From Albidovulum sediminis (GTDB lineage: Bacteria; Pseudomonadota; Alphaproteobacteria; Rhodobacterales; Rhodobacteraceae): a DNA stretch of 64,000 nucleotides. Shown here one piece after another: positions 35,059 to 44,543 of the stretch. Position 1 is the stretch's first letter, and the number at the start of each line of letters is the position of its first letter. The position numbers were made by a program, and so were the translations under genes. The notes below the pieces were generated by a model. The model was not told the origin of the DNA and did not search any database. It was given only the letters and a program-made list of their open reading frames with translations. The stretch spans positions 1,290,245-1,354,244 of the forward strand of contig NZ_JAOCQF010000001.1 in assembly GCF_025380365.1 (NCBI RefSeq), written 5' to 3'.

Positions 35059-36984
35059 TTACGCCGCCGCGTGTTCCTTGCTGATCTTCTCGGCCTCCTT
35101 GCCGTAGATCTCCTCGTAATGGTCGAAGGCGGCCTCGTGCCAGGCGGTGCCTTGCGTCGAGGAGCCGAGCGCCATCACCAGATCCTCCGTCGCCGAGGCG
35201 GGCACCAGCGCGCGGAAGATGTCCCAGCCGCGGAAGACGGGGTCGGCGTCGAAGCCCAGCACCTGCCCCTTGAGCGAGGAGACGAGCGAGACCATCGCCC
35301 CCGAATAGACGGAAGGAACGTGGATATCGAGCCGCTCGATCGGTTGCAGCAGGACCGGACCCGCCTTCTGCAGCGCCTCGCGCACGCCCATGCGGCCGGC
35401 GGTGCGGAAGGCGAAGTCAGAACTGTCGACCGAATGCGACTTGCCGTCGGTGAGCGTCACCGCGACGTCGATCACCGGAAAGCCCAGGGGACCCTTGTCC
35501 ATCGCCTCGCGCGCGCCCTCCTCGACCGAGGGGATGTAGTTGCGCGGCACGGCGCCGCCCTTGACCACCTCGTCGAAGCGGAAGCCCTCACCGCGCGGCA
35601 GCGGGCCCACGGTCAGTGCCACGTCGGCGAACTGGCCCGCCCCGCCTGATTGCTTGCGGTGGCGGTAGTGTTCCTCGATCCGGGCGGAGATGGTTTCGCA
35701 ATAGCGGGGCGCGGGTGCCTCGATCGCCACCTCGATGCCGAAATCGTCGGCGAGCGCGCCGAGCGTCTGGCGCTGGTGCATCGGGCCCTGCAGGCGGATG
35801 GCGGCGTGGCCGGTCGCCTCGTCCTGCCCGACCGAGAGCATTGGGTCGGCCTCGGACAGTCGCGCGAGCGCGGTCGACAGGCGCACCTCGTCACGCTCGC
35901 TCGCGGGTTTGACGATGCGGGTGAAGGCCGGCGGGCAGCCGCGGGCCCAGGCCGGGGCGGGCAGGACGGCGGAGAGGGAAAAGACCTTGCCCGCGTCCAG
36001 CTGGTCGGACTTGACGCTGAGCGCCACCTCGCCGGGGGAGAGCCGGTCGGCATGGCCCTTGCCACCCAGTTCGCTGAGCCCGCCGAGGTTGTCGCCGCCC
36101 AGTTGGCTGCCGACAGCCACCCCGTCGCCGAGCGCGCGCAGGAAGACGCACTTGCCCAGGTGCTTGCGGTTCTGCGCGTGGAAGCCCACCGCCAGCGCGT
36201 CGGCGGCACCCAGCCGCGCCTTGAGCGCCTCGGGCGCCGGCGCCTCGTGCCGGAGCGCCTTCATCAGGCGCATCACGCCGTTCATGTGGCTGGCCGCGCC
36301 GAGGAAGGCGGGGATCAGCACGGCGTCCTGCGTTTCCCGCCGCGCCACGGCGAACAGCGCGCCGACTGCGGGTTCGTGATCCTCGATCAGTTCCTCCAGC
36401 AGCGCGTCGTCGAAGTCGGACATGTGTTCCAGCAGTTCGGCCCGCGCCTCATGCTCCCGGTCTGCCTCGGACTTCGGGATTTCGACCAGCGTCGAGGGCT
36501 GGCCTTCCCGGTAGCGCCAGGCGCGTTCGGAGATCAGGTCGATCGCGCCGACGACCTGCCCGCCCTCGCGAATCGGGATCTGGCGCAGGACGATGGCGTG
36601 GTTGGTGTAGGCCTGGAGCGCGGAGACGATGTCGCGCACGCGGCCCTTCGGCGCGTCCATGCGGTTGATGAAGATCATGCAGGGCGTGCCCGCCTCCTCG
36701 ACCGCGCGCAGCCAGGGGGCGGCAAGGACGGCCTCGTCCGGGTCCGAGGCGACGCAAAGGACGGCGGCGTCCGAGGCCAGGAGCGGCGCCCCGGCCATGC
36801 GGGCAAACTCGGGGCCGCCCGACATGTCGATGGCGCACCAGTCCTCCTCCATGAAGTGGAAGCGGGTGAGGTTCAGGTGGCCGGCCGCCTCGGTGCGGGC
36901 GGGCTTGCCGTCGAGCGCCGCGAGTTGTCGGACAAGCTCGGTCTTGCCCGACTGCGACGGGCCGAGAACTGTGATGCAACGCAT
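35059..36984 (-). CDS. EF-G-like translational GTPase paralogue with degenerate G domain
   Basis: The 641-residue protein has the EF-G domain order (G, II, III, IV, V) but is about 60 residues shorter than EF-G. The P-loop GPSQSGKT is at residues 8-15 and G4 is NRMD at 107-110. G3, normally DTPGHVDF, reads DMSGGPEF at 53-60, replacing the catalytic His with Gly. The switch I region is also very short. Domain IV is recognisable (HYRHRKQSGGAGQFADVALT; GFRFDEVVKGGAVPRNYIPS) and so is domain V (EALQKAGPVLLQPIERLDIH; VPSVYSGAMVSLVSSLKGQV). The start at 36984 follows GGGGAGG. It is probably not the main elongation factor, and its role is unknown. Confidence 0.85.
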   Translation of the reverse strand: MRCITVLGPSQSGKTELVRQLAALDGKPARTEAAGHLNLTRFHFMEEDWCAIDMSGGPEFARMAGAPLLASDAAVLCVASDPDEAVLAAPWLRAVEEAGTPCMIFINRMDAPKGRVRDIVSALQAYTNHAIVLRQIPIREGGQVVGAIDLISERAWRYREGQPSTLVEIPKSEADREHEARAELLEHMSDFDDALLEELIEDHEPAVGALFAVARRETQDAVLIPAFLGAASHMNGVMRLMKALRHEAPAPEALKARLGAADALAVGFHAQNRKHLGKCVFLRALGDGVAVGSQLGGDNLGGLSELGGKGHADRLSPGEVALSVKSDQLDAGKVFSLSAVLPAPAWARGCPPAFTRIVKPASERDEVRLSTALARLSEADPMLSVGQDEATGHAAIRLQGPMHQRQTLGALADDFGIEVAIEAPAPRYCETISARIEEHYRHRKQSGGAGQFADVALTVGPLPRGEGFRFDEVVKGGAVPRNYIPSVEEGAREAMDKGPLGFPVIDVAVTLTDGKSHSVDSSDFAFRTAGRMGVREALQKAGPVLLQPIERLDIHVPSVYSGAMVSLVSSLKGQVLGFDADPVFRGWDIFRALVPASATEDLVMALGSSTQGTAWHEAAFDHYEEIYGKEAEKISKEHAAA

Positions 36985-37137
36985 GAAAACCTCCCCGTTC
37001 GGCACGTTGAAGAGGGTGCGGCGAAACGCCGGCCCCTCGTGCCAAGGGGCCGTGCGCCCTCTGGTTCAACCTTCGGGCGGGAAAGGACTTCGGTCAAGCC
37101 GGGACATGGCGGCGGCGGCGAAAAGCGGCGCGGCGGA

Positions 37138-37914
37138 TCAGCGCCCCTCGAACCGGGCGGGGCGCTTTTCGAGGAAGGCCAGCACGCCTTCCTTGAAGTC
37201 GCGCGTCATGCCGCATTCCCCCTGAAGCCGCGCCTCGAGCGCAAGCTGACCGTCGAGGTCGTGCCCCCAGGCGGAGCGGATCGCCGTCTTGATGTTGCGG
37301 AAGGCGACCGTCGGGCCCTGCGCCAGATGTTCGGCGCGCCGGCGCCAGTGGGCGTCGAAATCCGCGTCGGGCACGCATTCCCAGATCATGCCCCAGTTGG
37401 CGGCCTGCCGGGCGGGGATTCGATCGGCGAAGAGCGCGGCCCCCATCGCCTTGGCAAACCCCATCTGGCGCGGCAGCCACCAGGTGCCGCCCGCGTCCGG
37501 CATCAGGCCGATGCGGGTGAAGGCCTGGCTGAAGAAGGCGCTTTCGGCGGCGATCACCACGTCGGCGGCCAGCGCGAGGTTGGCCCCTGCCCCCGCAGCC
37601 GCACCGTTCACCGCCGCGATGACCGGAACCGGGCAGTCGTAGATCGCCCGCAGCATGGGTTCGTATTCGTCGCGCAGCGTGCGTTCGAGGTCGATGTCGG
37701 CAACCTGCGCGCGGTCGCCCAGGTCCTGCCCGGAGCAGAAGGCGCGGCCCGCGCCGGTCAGAACCACGCAGCGCGCCTCTGCCCCCGCGCGGCGCATGGC
37801 GTCGGTGATCTCCGCCCGCATCTGGGTGTTGAGCGCGTTCATCACCTCGGGGCGGGCCAGCGTGATGACCGCAAGGCCCGCGTCGGTTTCGGTGGTGATC
37901 GTCTGGTAGGCCAT
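37138..37914 (-). CDS. Enoyl-CoA hydratase/isomerase, PaaG-like
   Basis: The 258-residue crotonase-fold protein begins TTETDAGLAVITLARPEVMN. It contains FCSGQDLGDRAQ, NGAAAGAGANLALAADVVIA (oxyanion hole) and FTRIGLMPDAGGTWWLPRQM. The QDLG and LMPDAGGTW motifs resemble PaaG, the 1,2-epoxyphenylacetyl-CoA isomerase, more than the fatty-acid hydratases. No other paa genes lie nearby, so a role in phenylacetate breakdown is tentative. It stands alone between the EF-G-like gene and ccmH on the same strand. Confidence 0.88.
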   Translation of the reverse strand: MAYQTITTETDAGLAVITLARPEVMNALNTQMRAEITDAMRRAGAEARCVVLTGAGRAFCSGQDLGDRAQVADIDLERTLRDEYEPMLRAIYDCPVPVIAAVNGAAAGAGANLALAADVVIAAESAFFSQAFTRIGLMPDAGGTWWLPRQMGFAKAMGAALFADRIPARQAANWGMIWECVPDADFDAHWRRRAEHLAQGPTVAFRNIKTAIRSAWGHDLDGQLALEARLQGECGMTRDFKEGVLAFLEKRPARFEGR

Positions 37915-37983
37915 CGGCTTCTCCCCCTGTCGGTCGGGGAGGAGATTAGCGGCCCCGGCGGCAAGCGGAAGGGGAACGGTGCG

Positions 37984-38442
37984 TCACTCTTCCAGGATTT
38001 CGCGCAGGCGGCGGGCCTCGTCCTCGGAGAGCGGCCGGGGGGCGGTGTCCGGCGCAGTGCCGCGCCGGCGCAGGTAGAGTGCGGCGACGCAAAGGCCCAG
38101 GAGCAGCATCGCGGGTCCCGCGATCCAGAGGATGAGGTTGGCCCCCTTCGCGCGCGGATCGAACAGGACGAACTCGCCAAAGCGCTCCACGACGAAGTCG
38201 ATGACCTCGTCGTTGGTGTCACCCGCCATCACCCGTTCGCGCACCACAAGGCGCAGGTCGCGGGCGACGGGCGCGTTCGAATCGTCGATCGTCTCGCCCT
38301 GGCAGACCGGGCAGCGCAGGACCGAGGAGATTTCGCGCGCCCGCGCCTCGAGCGCGGGATCGGCAAGCATCTCGCCGGGTTGAACGCCGAGGACCGGCGC
38401 GGCCGAAAGGAGGAGGAGAAGGGCAAGGGCCGTCCGTCTCAT
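37984..38442 (-). CDS. ccmH: Cytochrome c maturation protein CcmH
   Basis: The 152-residue protein has a signal sequence, a periplasmic domain with the LRCPVCQGETIDDSN redox motif (two Cys that reduce the apocytochrome CXXCH), and VVRERVMAGDTNDEVIDFVV. A C-terminal transmembrane helix, ILWIAGPAMLLLGLCVAALY, follows. Only the N-terminal CcmH (CycL-like) half is present, not the TPR-bearing CycH half. It starts four bases after the ccmF stop codon, so the two are coupled. Confidence 0.95.
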   Translation of the reverse strand: MRRTALALLLLLSAAPVLGVQPGEMLADPALEARAREISSVLRCPVCQGETIDDSNAPVARDLRLVVRERVMAGDTNDEVIDFVVERFGEFVLFDPRAKGANLILWIAGPAMLLLGLCVAALYLRRRGTAPDTAPRPLSEDEARRLREILEE

Positions 38443-38446
38443 CGCC

Positions 38447-40408
38447 CTACTCCGCCGGGGTCGGGGCTGCGGCGAGGCTGCGCCGCGCGCCCGCGGCGAC
38501 GCGGTAGCGGCGGTCCGAAAGGCTGAGAAGCCCGCCCAGCGCCATCAGGATCGACCCCGCCCAGATCCAGTTGGCGAAGGGCTTGACGTAGGTGCGCACC
38601 GCCCAGCCGCCGTTTTCCTGCGGATCGCCGATGACAAGGTAGATGTCGCGGAAGACGCCGTTGTCGATTGCCGCCTCGGTCGTGGGCATGGCCGCGACCG
38701 GGTAGATGCGTTTTTCCGGGTGGAGGGTGGAGATCACCTTGCCGTCGCGGGCGACGATCATCGTCGCCATGGTCGAGGTGTAGTTCGGCCCCTCGACCTC
38801 CTCGACGGCGGCGAGGGTGATCTGGTAGCCGCCCGCCTCATAGGTCTCGCCCACCTGCGCCACGCGGATGTCCTCCACGTCCCAGGCCATCAGCGTGGAG
38901 ATGCCGATGAAGACGATGCCGAGGCCCGAATGTGCTGCGGCCTTGCCCCAGTCGGCGCGCGGCAGGCGGGCGAGGCGCGGCGCGCGGCGGCCGGCGCGGT
39001 GCCAAAGCTCTGCCGCGGCCCCGGCGATCAGCCAGGTGCCGAGCGCCACGCCCACGGGGGCGAGCGCCGAACGGCCGGTCTGGAGTGCGAAGGCCAGCGC
39101 CGCAAGCGCCAGCGCAAGCACCAGCGCGCCGGCCAGCGGGCGCATCGCCGACCGCACCGAGCCGCGCTTCCAGGGCAGGATCGCGCCGAGCGGCAGCAGG
39201 ATCGCCAGCAGCACCATGAAGGGGGTGAAGGCCTTGTCGAAGAAGGGCGCGCCGACCGACAGCTTGCGCTCGAAGAACATCTCGGCAAAGAGCGGCCAGA
39301 CGGTGCCGATGAAGACGACGAAGGCCGCGACCGCCAGAAGCAGGTTGTTCAGCACCAGCGCCGATTCGCGGCTGACAAGTCCGAAGACCCCCCGCGCCTC
39401 GAGCGCGCCGGCCCGCGCAGCGTAAAGCGTCAGGGCGCCGCCGATGAAGACGGCAAGGATCGCAAGGATGAAGACGCCGCGTTCGGGGTCGTTGGCGAAG
39501 GCATGAACGCTGGTCAGGACACCCGAACGCACGATGAAGGTGCCGATCAGCGAGAAGCCGAAGGCGAGGATCGCGAGAAGCACGGTCCAGCTTTTCAGCG
39601 CCTCGCGCTTTTCCACGACGATGGCGGAATGGAGGAGTGCGGCGGCCAGAAGCCAGGGCATGAAGCTGGCGTTCTCGACCGGGTCCCAGAACCAGAAGCC
39701 GCCCCAGCCCAGCTCGTAGTAGGCCCACCAGGAGCCCAGCGCGATGCCGATGGTCAGGAACATCCAGGCGGCCAGCGTCCAGGGCCGGACCCAGCGCGCC
39801 CAGGCGGCGTCCACCCTGCCCTCGATCAGGGCGGCGACGGCGAAGGAGAAGGCCATCGAAAGGCCGACATAGCCGAGGTAGAGGAAGGGCGGATGGAAGG
39901 CGAGGCCGGGATCCTGCAGGAGCGGGTTGAGGTCGTGCCCGTCGAAGGGCGGAAAGGCGACGCGGTCGAACGGATTCGAGGTGAGCAGGATGAAGGCAAG
40001 GAACGCCACGCCGATCATCGCCTGCACCGAGAGGACGCGGGCGAGCAGCCGGGGCGGCAGGTTGCCGCCGAAGACCGCCGCCGCCGCGCCGAAGAGCGCG
40101 AGGATCATCACCCACAGAAGCATCGAGCCCTCGTGGTTCCCCCAGACGCCCGCGACCTTGTAGAGCATGGGCTTCAGCGTGTGGGAATTCTCGACCACCA
40201 CGCGCAGCGAGAAGTCCGAGGTGACGAAGCCGTAGGTCAGCGCCGCGAAGGCCGCCGCGATCAGCAGGAACTGCATCTTCGCCGCAGGCACCGCGACCGC
40301 GATCCAGCCGTGCCAGCCCCGGGCGGCGCCGATCATGGGAATGAGGGACTGCACCAGGGCAACGCCCAGCGCAAGGGTGAGGGTGAAGTGGCCAAGCTCT
40401 GCGATCAT
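38447..40408 (-). CDS. ccmF: Cytochrome c heme lyase subunit CcmF
   Basis: The 653-residue polytopic membrane protein attaches heme to apocytochromes c together with CcmH. The WWD heme-handling motif is WGGFWFWDPVENASFMPWLL. Conserved His residues are in VWGNHEGSMLLW and in LLQDPGLAFHPPFLYLGYVG, and the later LIGTFIVRSGVLTSVHAFAN also fits. The family usually begins MIAELGHF, at 40408. An ATG four codons upstream (40420) is preceded by AAGGG and is an alternative start. The neighbours ccmE and ccmI are not in this segment. Confidence 0.96.
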   Translation of the reverse strand: MIAELGHFTLTLALGVALVQSLIPMIGAARGWHGWIAVAVPAAKMQFLLIAAAFAALTYGFVTSDFSLRVVVENSHTLKPMLYKVAGVWGNHEGSMLLWVMILALFGAAAAVFGGNLPPRLLARVLSVQAMIGVAFLAFILLTSNPFDRVAFPPFDGHDLNPLLQDPGLAFHPPFLYLGYVGLSMAFSFAVAALIEGRVDAAWARWVRPWTLAAWMFLTIGIALGSWWAYYELGWGGFWFWDPVENASFMPWLLAAALLHSAIVVEKREALKSWTVLLAILAFGFSLIGTFIVRSGVLTSVHAFANDPERGVFILAILAVFIGGALTLYAARAGALEARGVFGLVSRESALVLNNLLLAVAAFVVFIGTVWPLFAEMFFERKLSVGAPFFDKAFTPFMVLLAILLPLGAILPWKRGSVRSAMRPLAGALVLALALAALAFALQTGRSALAPVGVALGTWLIAGAAAELWHRAGRRAPRLARLPRADWGKAAAHSGLGIVFIGISTLMAWDVEDIRVAQVGETYEAGGYQITLAAVEEVEGPNYTSTMATMIVARDGKVISTLHPEKRIYPVAAMPTTEAAIDNGVFRDIYLVIGDPQENGGWAVRTYVKPFANWIWAGSILMALGGLLSLSDRRYRVAAGARRSLAAAPTPAE

Positions 40409-40586
40409 GGGGCGGAGCATAAGCCCTTGCCGTGACCGCGCCAATGGGCTGCGCGCCGATGTCGCGGGATGTTTTGATACTTCGGGACGGTTCGCGCCTA
40501 TTATCCGATTTTTTCACTCAGATATTGACGGGTGACGCAAAATCCCGCATCAGGGGCACAGATAACCCGACCAAAGGACTCAGGAT

Positions 40587-41591
40587 ATGAAGACCCGGAT
40601 CATGCTCTCGCTGCCGCTTCTGGCGATCGCACTGCCCGCCGCCGCGCAGGAGGTGAACGTCTATTCGCACCGCCAGCCCGAACTGGTGCAGCCGCTGTTC
40701 GACGCCTTCACGAAGGAAACCGGCATCCCGGTCAACGTCGCCTTCGTCGACAAGGGCATGGTGGAGCGGCTGGTCAGCGAGGGCGACCGCAGCCCCGCCG
40801 ACCTGGTGATGACGGTCGATATCGCGCGGCTGTCGCAGGTGGTCGAGGCCGGCGTGACCCAGCCGGTCACATCGGAGGTGCTGGCCGCGAACATCCCGGC
40901 AGAGTTCCGCGACCCCGGCAACCAGTGGTTCGGCCTGACCTCGCGCGCCCGCATCGTCTACGCCTCGAAGGAGCGGGTGGCAGACGGCGAGGTGACGACC
41001 TACGAGGATCTGGCCGATCCGAAGTGGCAGGGCCGCATCTGCACCCGCCCCGGCACCCATGACTACAACCTCGGCCTGATGGCGGGCATGATCGCCCACC
41101 ATGACGAGGCGGCGGCGAAGGCCTGGGCCGAAGGCGTCCGCGCCAACCTGGCCAAGAAGCCCGAAGGCGGCGACCGCGATCAGGTCAAGTCGATCTGGGC
41201 GGGCGAATGCGACATCTCGCTCGGCAACACCTATTACATGGGCGCGATGCTGGCCGACCCGGAGCAGAAGGACTGGGCCGAGAGCGTCCGCATCATCTAC
41301 CCGACCTTCGAGAACGGCGGCACGCATGTGAACGTCTCGGGCGTGGCGATGACCAAGGCCGCGCCGCACCGCGACGATGCGCTGAAGCTGATGGAATTCC
41401 TCGCCTCGGACGAGGCGCAGGCGATCTATGCCGAGATCAACCACGAGTTTCCGGTCAAGCCGGGTGTGGCGCGGTCCGAACTGGTGCAGAGCTGGGGCGA
41501 TTTCACCGCCGACAGCGTGAACCTGGGCGAACTGGCGCGTCTGCGCCCGACGGCGCTGAAGCTGATGGAAGAAGTGAACTTCGACGGCTGA
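40587..41591 (+). CDS. Ferric iron ABC-transporter periplasmic binding protein
   Basis: The 334-residue protein has a 21-residue signal peptide ending PAAAQ, then EVNVYSHRQPELVQPLFDAF, the start typical of FbpA/FutA-type binding proteins. FENGGTHVNVSGVAMTKAAP and the adjacent tyrosines in GNTYYMGAM are the expected Fe3+ ligands. It lacks neighbouring permease and ATPase genes, so it is an orphan binding protein here. Upstream 40445-40586 contains an A+T-rich stretch that may hold an iron-responsive operator, not identifiable from one sequence. A hairpin follows the stop codon. Confidence 0.9.
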   Translation: MKTRIMLSLPLLAIALPAAAQEVNVYSHRQPELVQPLFDAFTKETGIPVNVAFVDKGMVERLVSEGDRSPADLVMTVDIARLSQVVEAGVTQPVTSEVLAANIPAEFRDPGNQWFGLTSRARIVYASKERVADGEVTTYEDLADPKWQGRICTRPGTHDYNLGLMAGMIAHHDEAAAKAWAEGVRANLAKKPEGGDRDQVKSIWAGECDISLGNTYYMGAMLADPEQKDWAESVRIIYPTFENGGTHVNVSGVAMTKAAPHRDDALKLMEFLASDEAQAIYAEINHEFPVKPGVARSELVQSWGDFTADSVNLGELARLRPTALKLMEEVNFDG

Positions 41592-41616
41592 CCTCCCTTC
41601 CCTGCCGTCTGAGGAA

Positions 41617-41650
41617 GGCCCCGGCTTTTCCCGGCCGGGGCCGTTTCGTT
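41617..41650 (+). terminator. Probable terminator of the ferric-binding protein gene
   Basis: GGCCCCGG (41617-41624) pairs with CCGGGGCC (41635-41642) around a 10-nt interior, followed by GTTTCGTT. The stem is strong but the T tract is interrupted. It lies 25 bases after the stop codon and 57 before the next gene. Confidence 0.6.
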
Positions 41651-41706
41651 GCCGCTGGACAAGCCGGCCCGCCCGCGCCAATCTCCGCGCCCTCAGGGAG
41701 GGCTGA

Positions 41707-42642
41707 ATGGCACGCAAGATCATCATCGACACCGATCCGGGGCAGGATGACGCCGTGGCGATCCTTCTGGCGCTGGCCTCGCCGGAACTGGATGTCCTTG
41801 GCATCACTGCGGTCGCGGGCAACGTGCCGCTGGCGCTGACGGAGCGCAACGCCCGCATCGTCTGCGAGATCGCCGGCCGCCCCGATGTGCGCGTCTTCGC
41901 CGGCTGCGACCGCCCGATCGCGCGGCGGCTGGTGACGGCGGAACATGTGCACGGCAAGTCGGGGCTGGACGGGATCGAGCTGTTCGAGCCGACGATGCCG
42001 CTTCAGCCGGAGCACGCCGTCGACTTCCTGATCGAGACGCTCCGGCGCGAGGCGCCGGGGACGGTCACGCTCTGCCCGCTCGGGCCGCTGACCAACATCG
42101 CCACCGCCTTCACCCGCGCGCCCGACATCGTCGGCCGCGTCGCCGAGATCGTGCTGATGGGCGGGGCCTATTTCGAGGTCGGCAACATCACCCCGGCGGC
42201 GGAGTTCAACATCTACGTCGACCCGGAGGCCGCCGACATCGTCTTTCGCGCCGGCGTGCCGCTGGTCGTTGTGCCGCTGGACGTCACCCACAAGGCGCTG
42301 ACCTCGCGCGGCTGGATCGAGCGGCTGCGCTCGATGGGCACGCGCGTGGGCCACGCCGTCGCCGGACTGACGGATTTCTTCGAGCGATTCGACATGGCGA
42401 AATACGGCAGCCAGGGCGCGCCGCTGCATGACGCCTGCGTGATCGGCTATCTCCTGAAGCCCGACCTGTTCACCGGGCGCCACATCAACGTGATGATCGA
42501 GACGAAGGGGGAGTTCACCACCGGCATGACCGTCGCCGACTGGTGGCGCGTGACCGGGCGCGAGGCGAACGCGATGTTCCTGGGCGGGATCGACCGCGAC
42601 GGGTTTTACGCGATCCTGACCGAGCGGCTGGCCCGGCTGTGA
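41707..42642 (+). CDS. Nucleoside hydrolase (inosine/uridine-preferring type)
   Basis: The 311-residue enzyme hydrolyses the N-glycosidic bond of ribonucleosides. The Ca2+-binding signature is KIIIDTDPGQDDAVAILLAL at the N-terminus. It also has LCPLGPLTNIATAFTRAP, IVLMGGAYFEVGNITPAAEF, NIYVDPEAADIVF and the C-terminal PLHDACVIGYL with the catalytic-site Asp and His neighbours. The GTG start of the GNAT gene overlaps its stop codon. Substrate preference is not deducible. Confidence 0.94.
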   Translation: MARKIIIDTDPGQDDAVAILLALASPELDVLGITAVAGNVPLALTERNARIVCEIAGRPDVRVFAGCDRPIARRLVTAEHVHGKSGLDGIELFEPTMPLQPEHAVDFLIETLRREAPGTVTLCPLGPLTNIATAFTRAPDIVGRVAEIVLMGGAYFEVGNITPAAEFNIYVDPEAADIVFRAGVPLVVVPLDVTHKALTSRGWIERLRSMGTRVGHAVAGLTDFFERFDMAKYGSQGAPLHDACVIGYLLKPDLFTGRHINVMIETKGEFTTGMTVADWWRVTGREANAMFLGGIDRDGFYAILTERLARL

Positions 42643-43088
42643 CCGCCGCGCTGACCCTTGCGGAGCCGGAGGATCTGGACCGGCTTCTGCCGCTGGTCGC
42701 GGCCTACCACGCCTTCGAGGGGATCGAGACGACCGACGCCTTCCGCCGTGCCGCGCTGGCGCCCCTGCTTGCGGGGACCGACCTGGGCGCGGTCTGGCTG
42801 ATCGGACCGCGCGCGGCGCCCCTGGGCTACATCGCCACCGGGCTGGGCTGGTCGATCGAACTGGGCGGGCCGGATGCCTTCGTGGACGAGCTGTTCGTGG
42901 TGCCCGAGGCGCGCGGGCGCGGCCTTGGCGCGGCGGCGCTGGAGCACCTCGCGGCGGCGCTTGCGGCGCGCGGGGTGGTGGCGCTGCACCTGGAAGTGGC
43001 CCGCGAAAACGGCGGGGCGCAGCGTTTTTATGCCCGCAAGGGCTTTGAATCGCGCGAGCGCTATTTTCTCATGACCCGCAAGCTCTAG
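42639..43088 (+). CDS. GNAT-family N-acetyltransferase
   Basis: The 149-residue protein ends with a typical GNAT core. FVDELFVVPEARGRGLGAAA contains the acetyl-CoA-binding R-G-x-G-x-G/A turn, and VALHLEVARENGGAQRFYAR then KGFE is the closing segment. Translation starts at a GTG overlapping the stop codon of the nucleoside hydrolase gene. SelO starts 9 bp later, so the three form one transcript. Substrate unknown. Confidence 0.88.
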   Translation: MTAALTLAEPEDLDRLLPLVAAYHAFEGIETTDAFRRAALAPLLAGTDLGAVWLIGPRAAPLGYIATGLGWSIELGGPDAFVDELFVVPEARGRGLGAAALEHLAAALAARGVVALHLEVARENGGAQRFYARKGFESRERYFLMTRKL

Positions 43089-43097
43089 ATTGGGGGC

Positions 43098-44522
43098 ATG
43101 ACATTCGCCCTGCCCTTCGACAATTCATATGCCCGGCTGCCGGATCGCTTCTTCGTGCGGCAGGCCCCCGTGCCGGTTGCCGCGCCCGGCCTGATCGCGG
43201 TGAACGACGCGCTGGCGCGCGATCTCGGCCTTGACCCCGACGCCTTGCGCACGCCCGAGGCGGTGGCGGCCCTCGCCGGCAACGCGGTGCCGGGCGGGGC
43301 GGAGCCGCTGGCGCAGGCCTATGCGGGCCACCAGTTCGGCGGCTGGGTGCCGCAGCTGGGCGACGGCCGCGCGATCCTTCTGGGCGAGGTGGTGGCCCCG
43401 GACGGACGGCGCTTCGACCTCCAGCTGAAGGGCGCGGGGCAGACGCCGTTCTCGCGCCGGGGCGACGGGCGGGCCTGGATCGGGCCGGTCATGCGCGAAT
43501 ACATCGTGTCCGAGGCGATGGCGGCCCTTGGCGTGCCGACGACGCGGGCGCTGGCCGCCGTCACCACGGGCGAGGCGGTCTGGCGCGAAAGCGCCCTTCC
43601 CGGCGCGGTGCTGACGCGCGTCGCGGCCAGCCACATCCGCGTCGGCACCTTCCAGTATTTCGCCGCGCGCGAGGATGCCGAGGCGCTCGACCTGCTGATG
43701 CGCCATGTGATCGACCGCCACTATCCGGGCGTCGAGGGGCCGCTTGCGCTGCTCGATGCCGTGACCGCGCGGCAGGCGCGGCTGATCGCGCGGTGGATGA
43801 GCCTCGGCTTCATCCACGGCGTGATGAACACCGACAACATGGCGGTGTCGGGCGAAACCATCGACTACGGGCCTTGCGCCTTCATGGACGCCTACCATCC
43901 GGGCAAGGTCTTTTCCTCGATCGACCAGTTCGGTCGCTACGCCTATGGCAACCAGCCGCGGATCGCGGTCTGGAACCTGGCGCAGTTCGCCTCCTGCCTC
44001 TTGCCGCTGATGGGGGCCGAGGGCCCGGCGGTGGCGGCGGCGACCGAGAGCATCAACCGCTTCCCCGCGATCTACGAGGAGGAATGGCTGCGGCTCTTCC
44101 GCGCCAAGCTGGGGATCACCAGCGCGGAGGATGGCGACCGCGAACTGATCGCGGGGCTTCTGGAGATCATGGACGCGGCGGGCGCCGATTTCACCCGCGT
44201 CTTCCGGGGGCTGGCGACGGGCTTGGCGGCGGCGGAGTTCGCCGACCCCGCCCCCTTCGCCGCCTGGGAGACGCGCTGGCGGGCGCGGATTGCCGCGGAG
44301 CCGGAGCCGGAGGCGGTGATGCGCGCCGCAAACCCCGCCCTGATCCCCCGCAACCACCGGGTCGAGGAGGCGATCCGCGCCGCAGTCGCTGGCGATCTTG
44401 CCCCCTTCCGGCGGTTGAACGCCGCGTTGGCTCAGCCCTTCGAAGTGCGGGCGGAGGATGCCGACCTCGCTTTGGCGCCTCTGCCCGACGAGGAGGTGCG
44501 GCGCACCTTCTGCGGCACCTGA
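43098..44522 (+). CDS. selO: Protein adenylyltransferase SelO (YdiU)
   Basis: The 474-residue pseudokinase-fold enzyme transfers AMP to protein Ser, Thr or Tyr, a redox-linked modification. Its signature runs [80 protein letters not shown], and the active-site [20 protein letters not shown]. It starts nine bases after the GNAT gene. The C-terminal part is of normal length; the selenocysteine/Cys near the C-terminus of some homologues corresponds to the Cys in FCGT here. Confidence 0.95.
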   Translation: MTFALPFDNSYARLPDRFFVRQAPVPVAAPGLIAVNDALARDLGLDPDALRTPEAVAALAGNAVPGGAEPLAQAYAGHQFGGWVPQLGDGRAILLGEVVAPDGRRFDLQLKGAGQTPFSRRGDGRAWIGPVMREYIVSEAMAALGVPTTRALAAVTTGEAVWRESALPGAVLTRVAASHIRVGTFQYFAAREDAEALDLLMRHVIDRHYPGVEGPLALLDAVTARQARLIARWMSLGFIHGVMNTDNMAVSGETIDYGPCAFMDAYHPGKVFSSIDQFGRYAYGNQPRIAVWNLAQFASCLLPLMGAEGPAVAAATESINRFPAIYEEEWLRLFRAKLGITSAEDGDRELIAGLLEIMDAAGADFTRVFRGLATGLAAAEFADPAPFAAWETRWRARIAAEPEPEAVMRAANPALIPRNHRVEEAIRAAVAGDLAPFRRLNAALAQPFEVRAEDADLALAPLPDEEVRRTFCGT

Positions 44523-44543
44523 GCGGCACCTGAACAGGGCGGC

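Noticed and set aside
35650-38526. Plus-strand open frame of 958 codons opposite the EF-G-like, PaaG-like and ccmH genes
   Set aside because: It spans three genes with good family evidence on the minus strand and shows no domain of its own.
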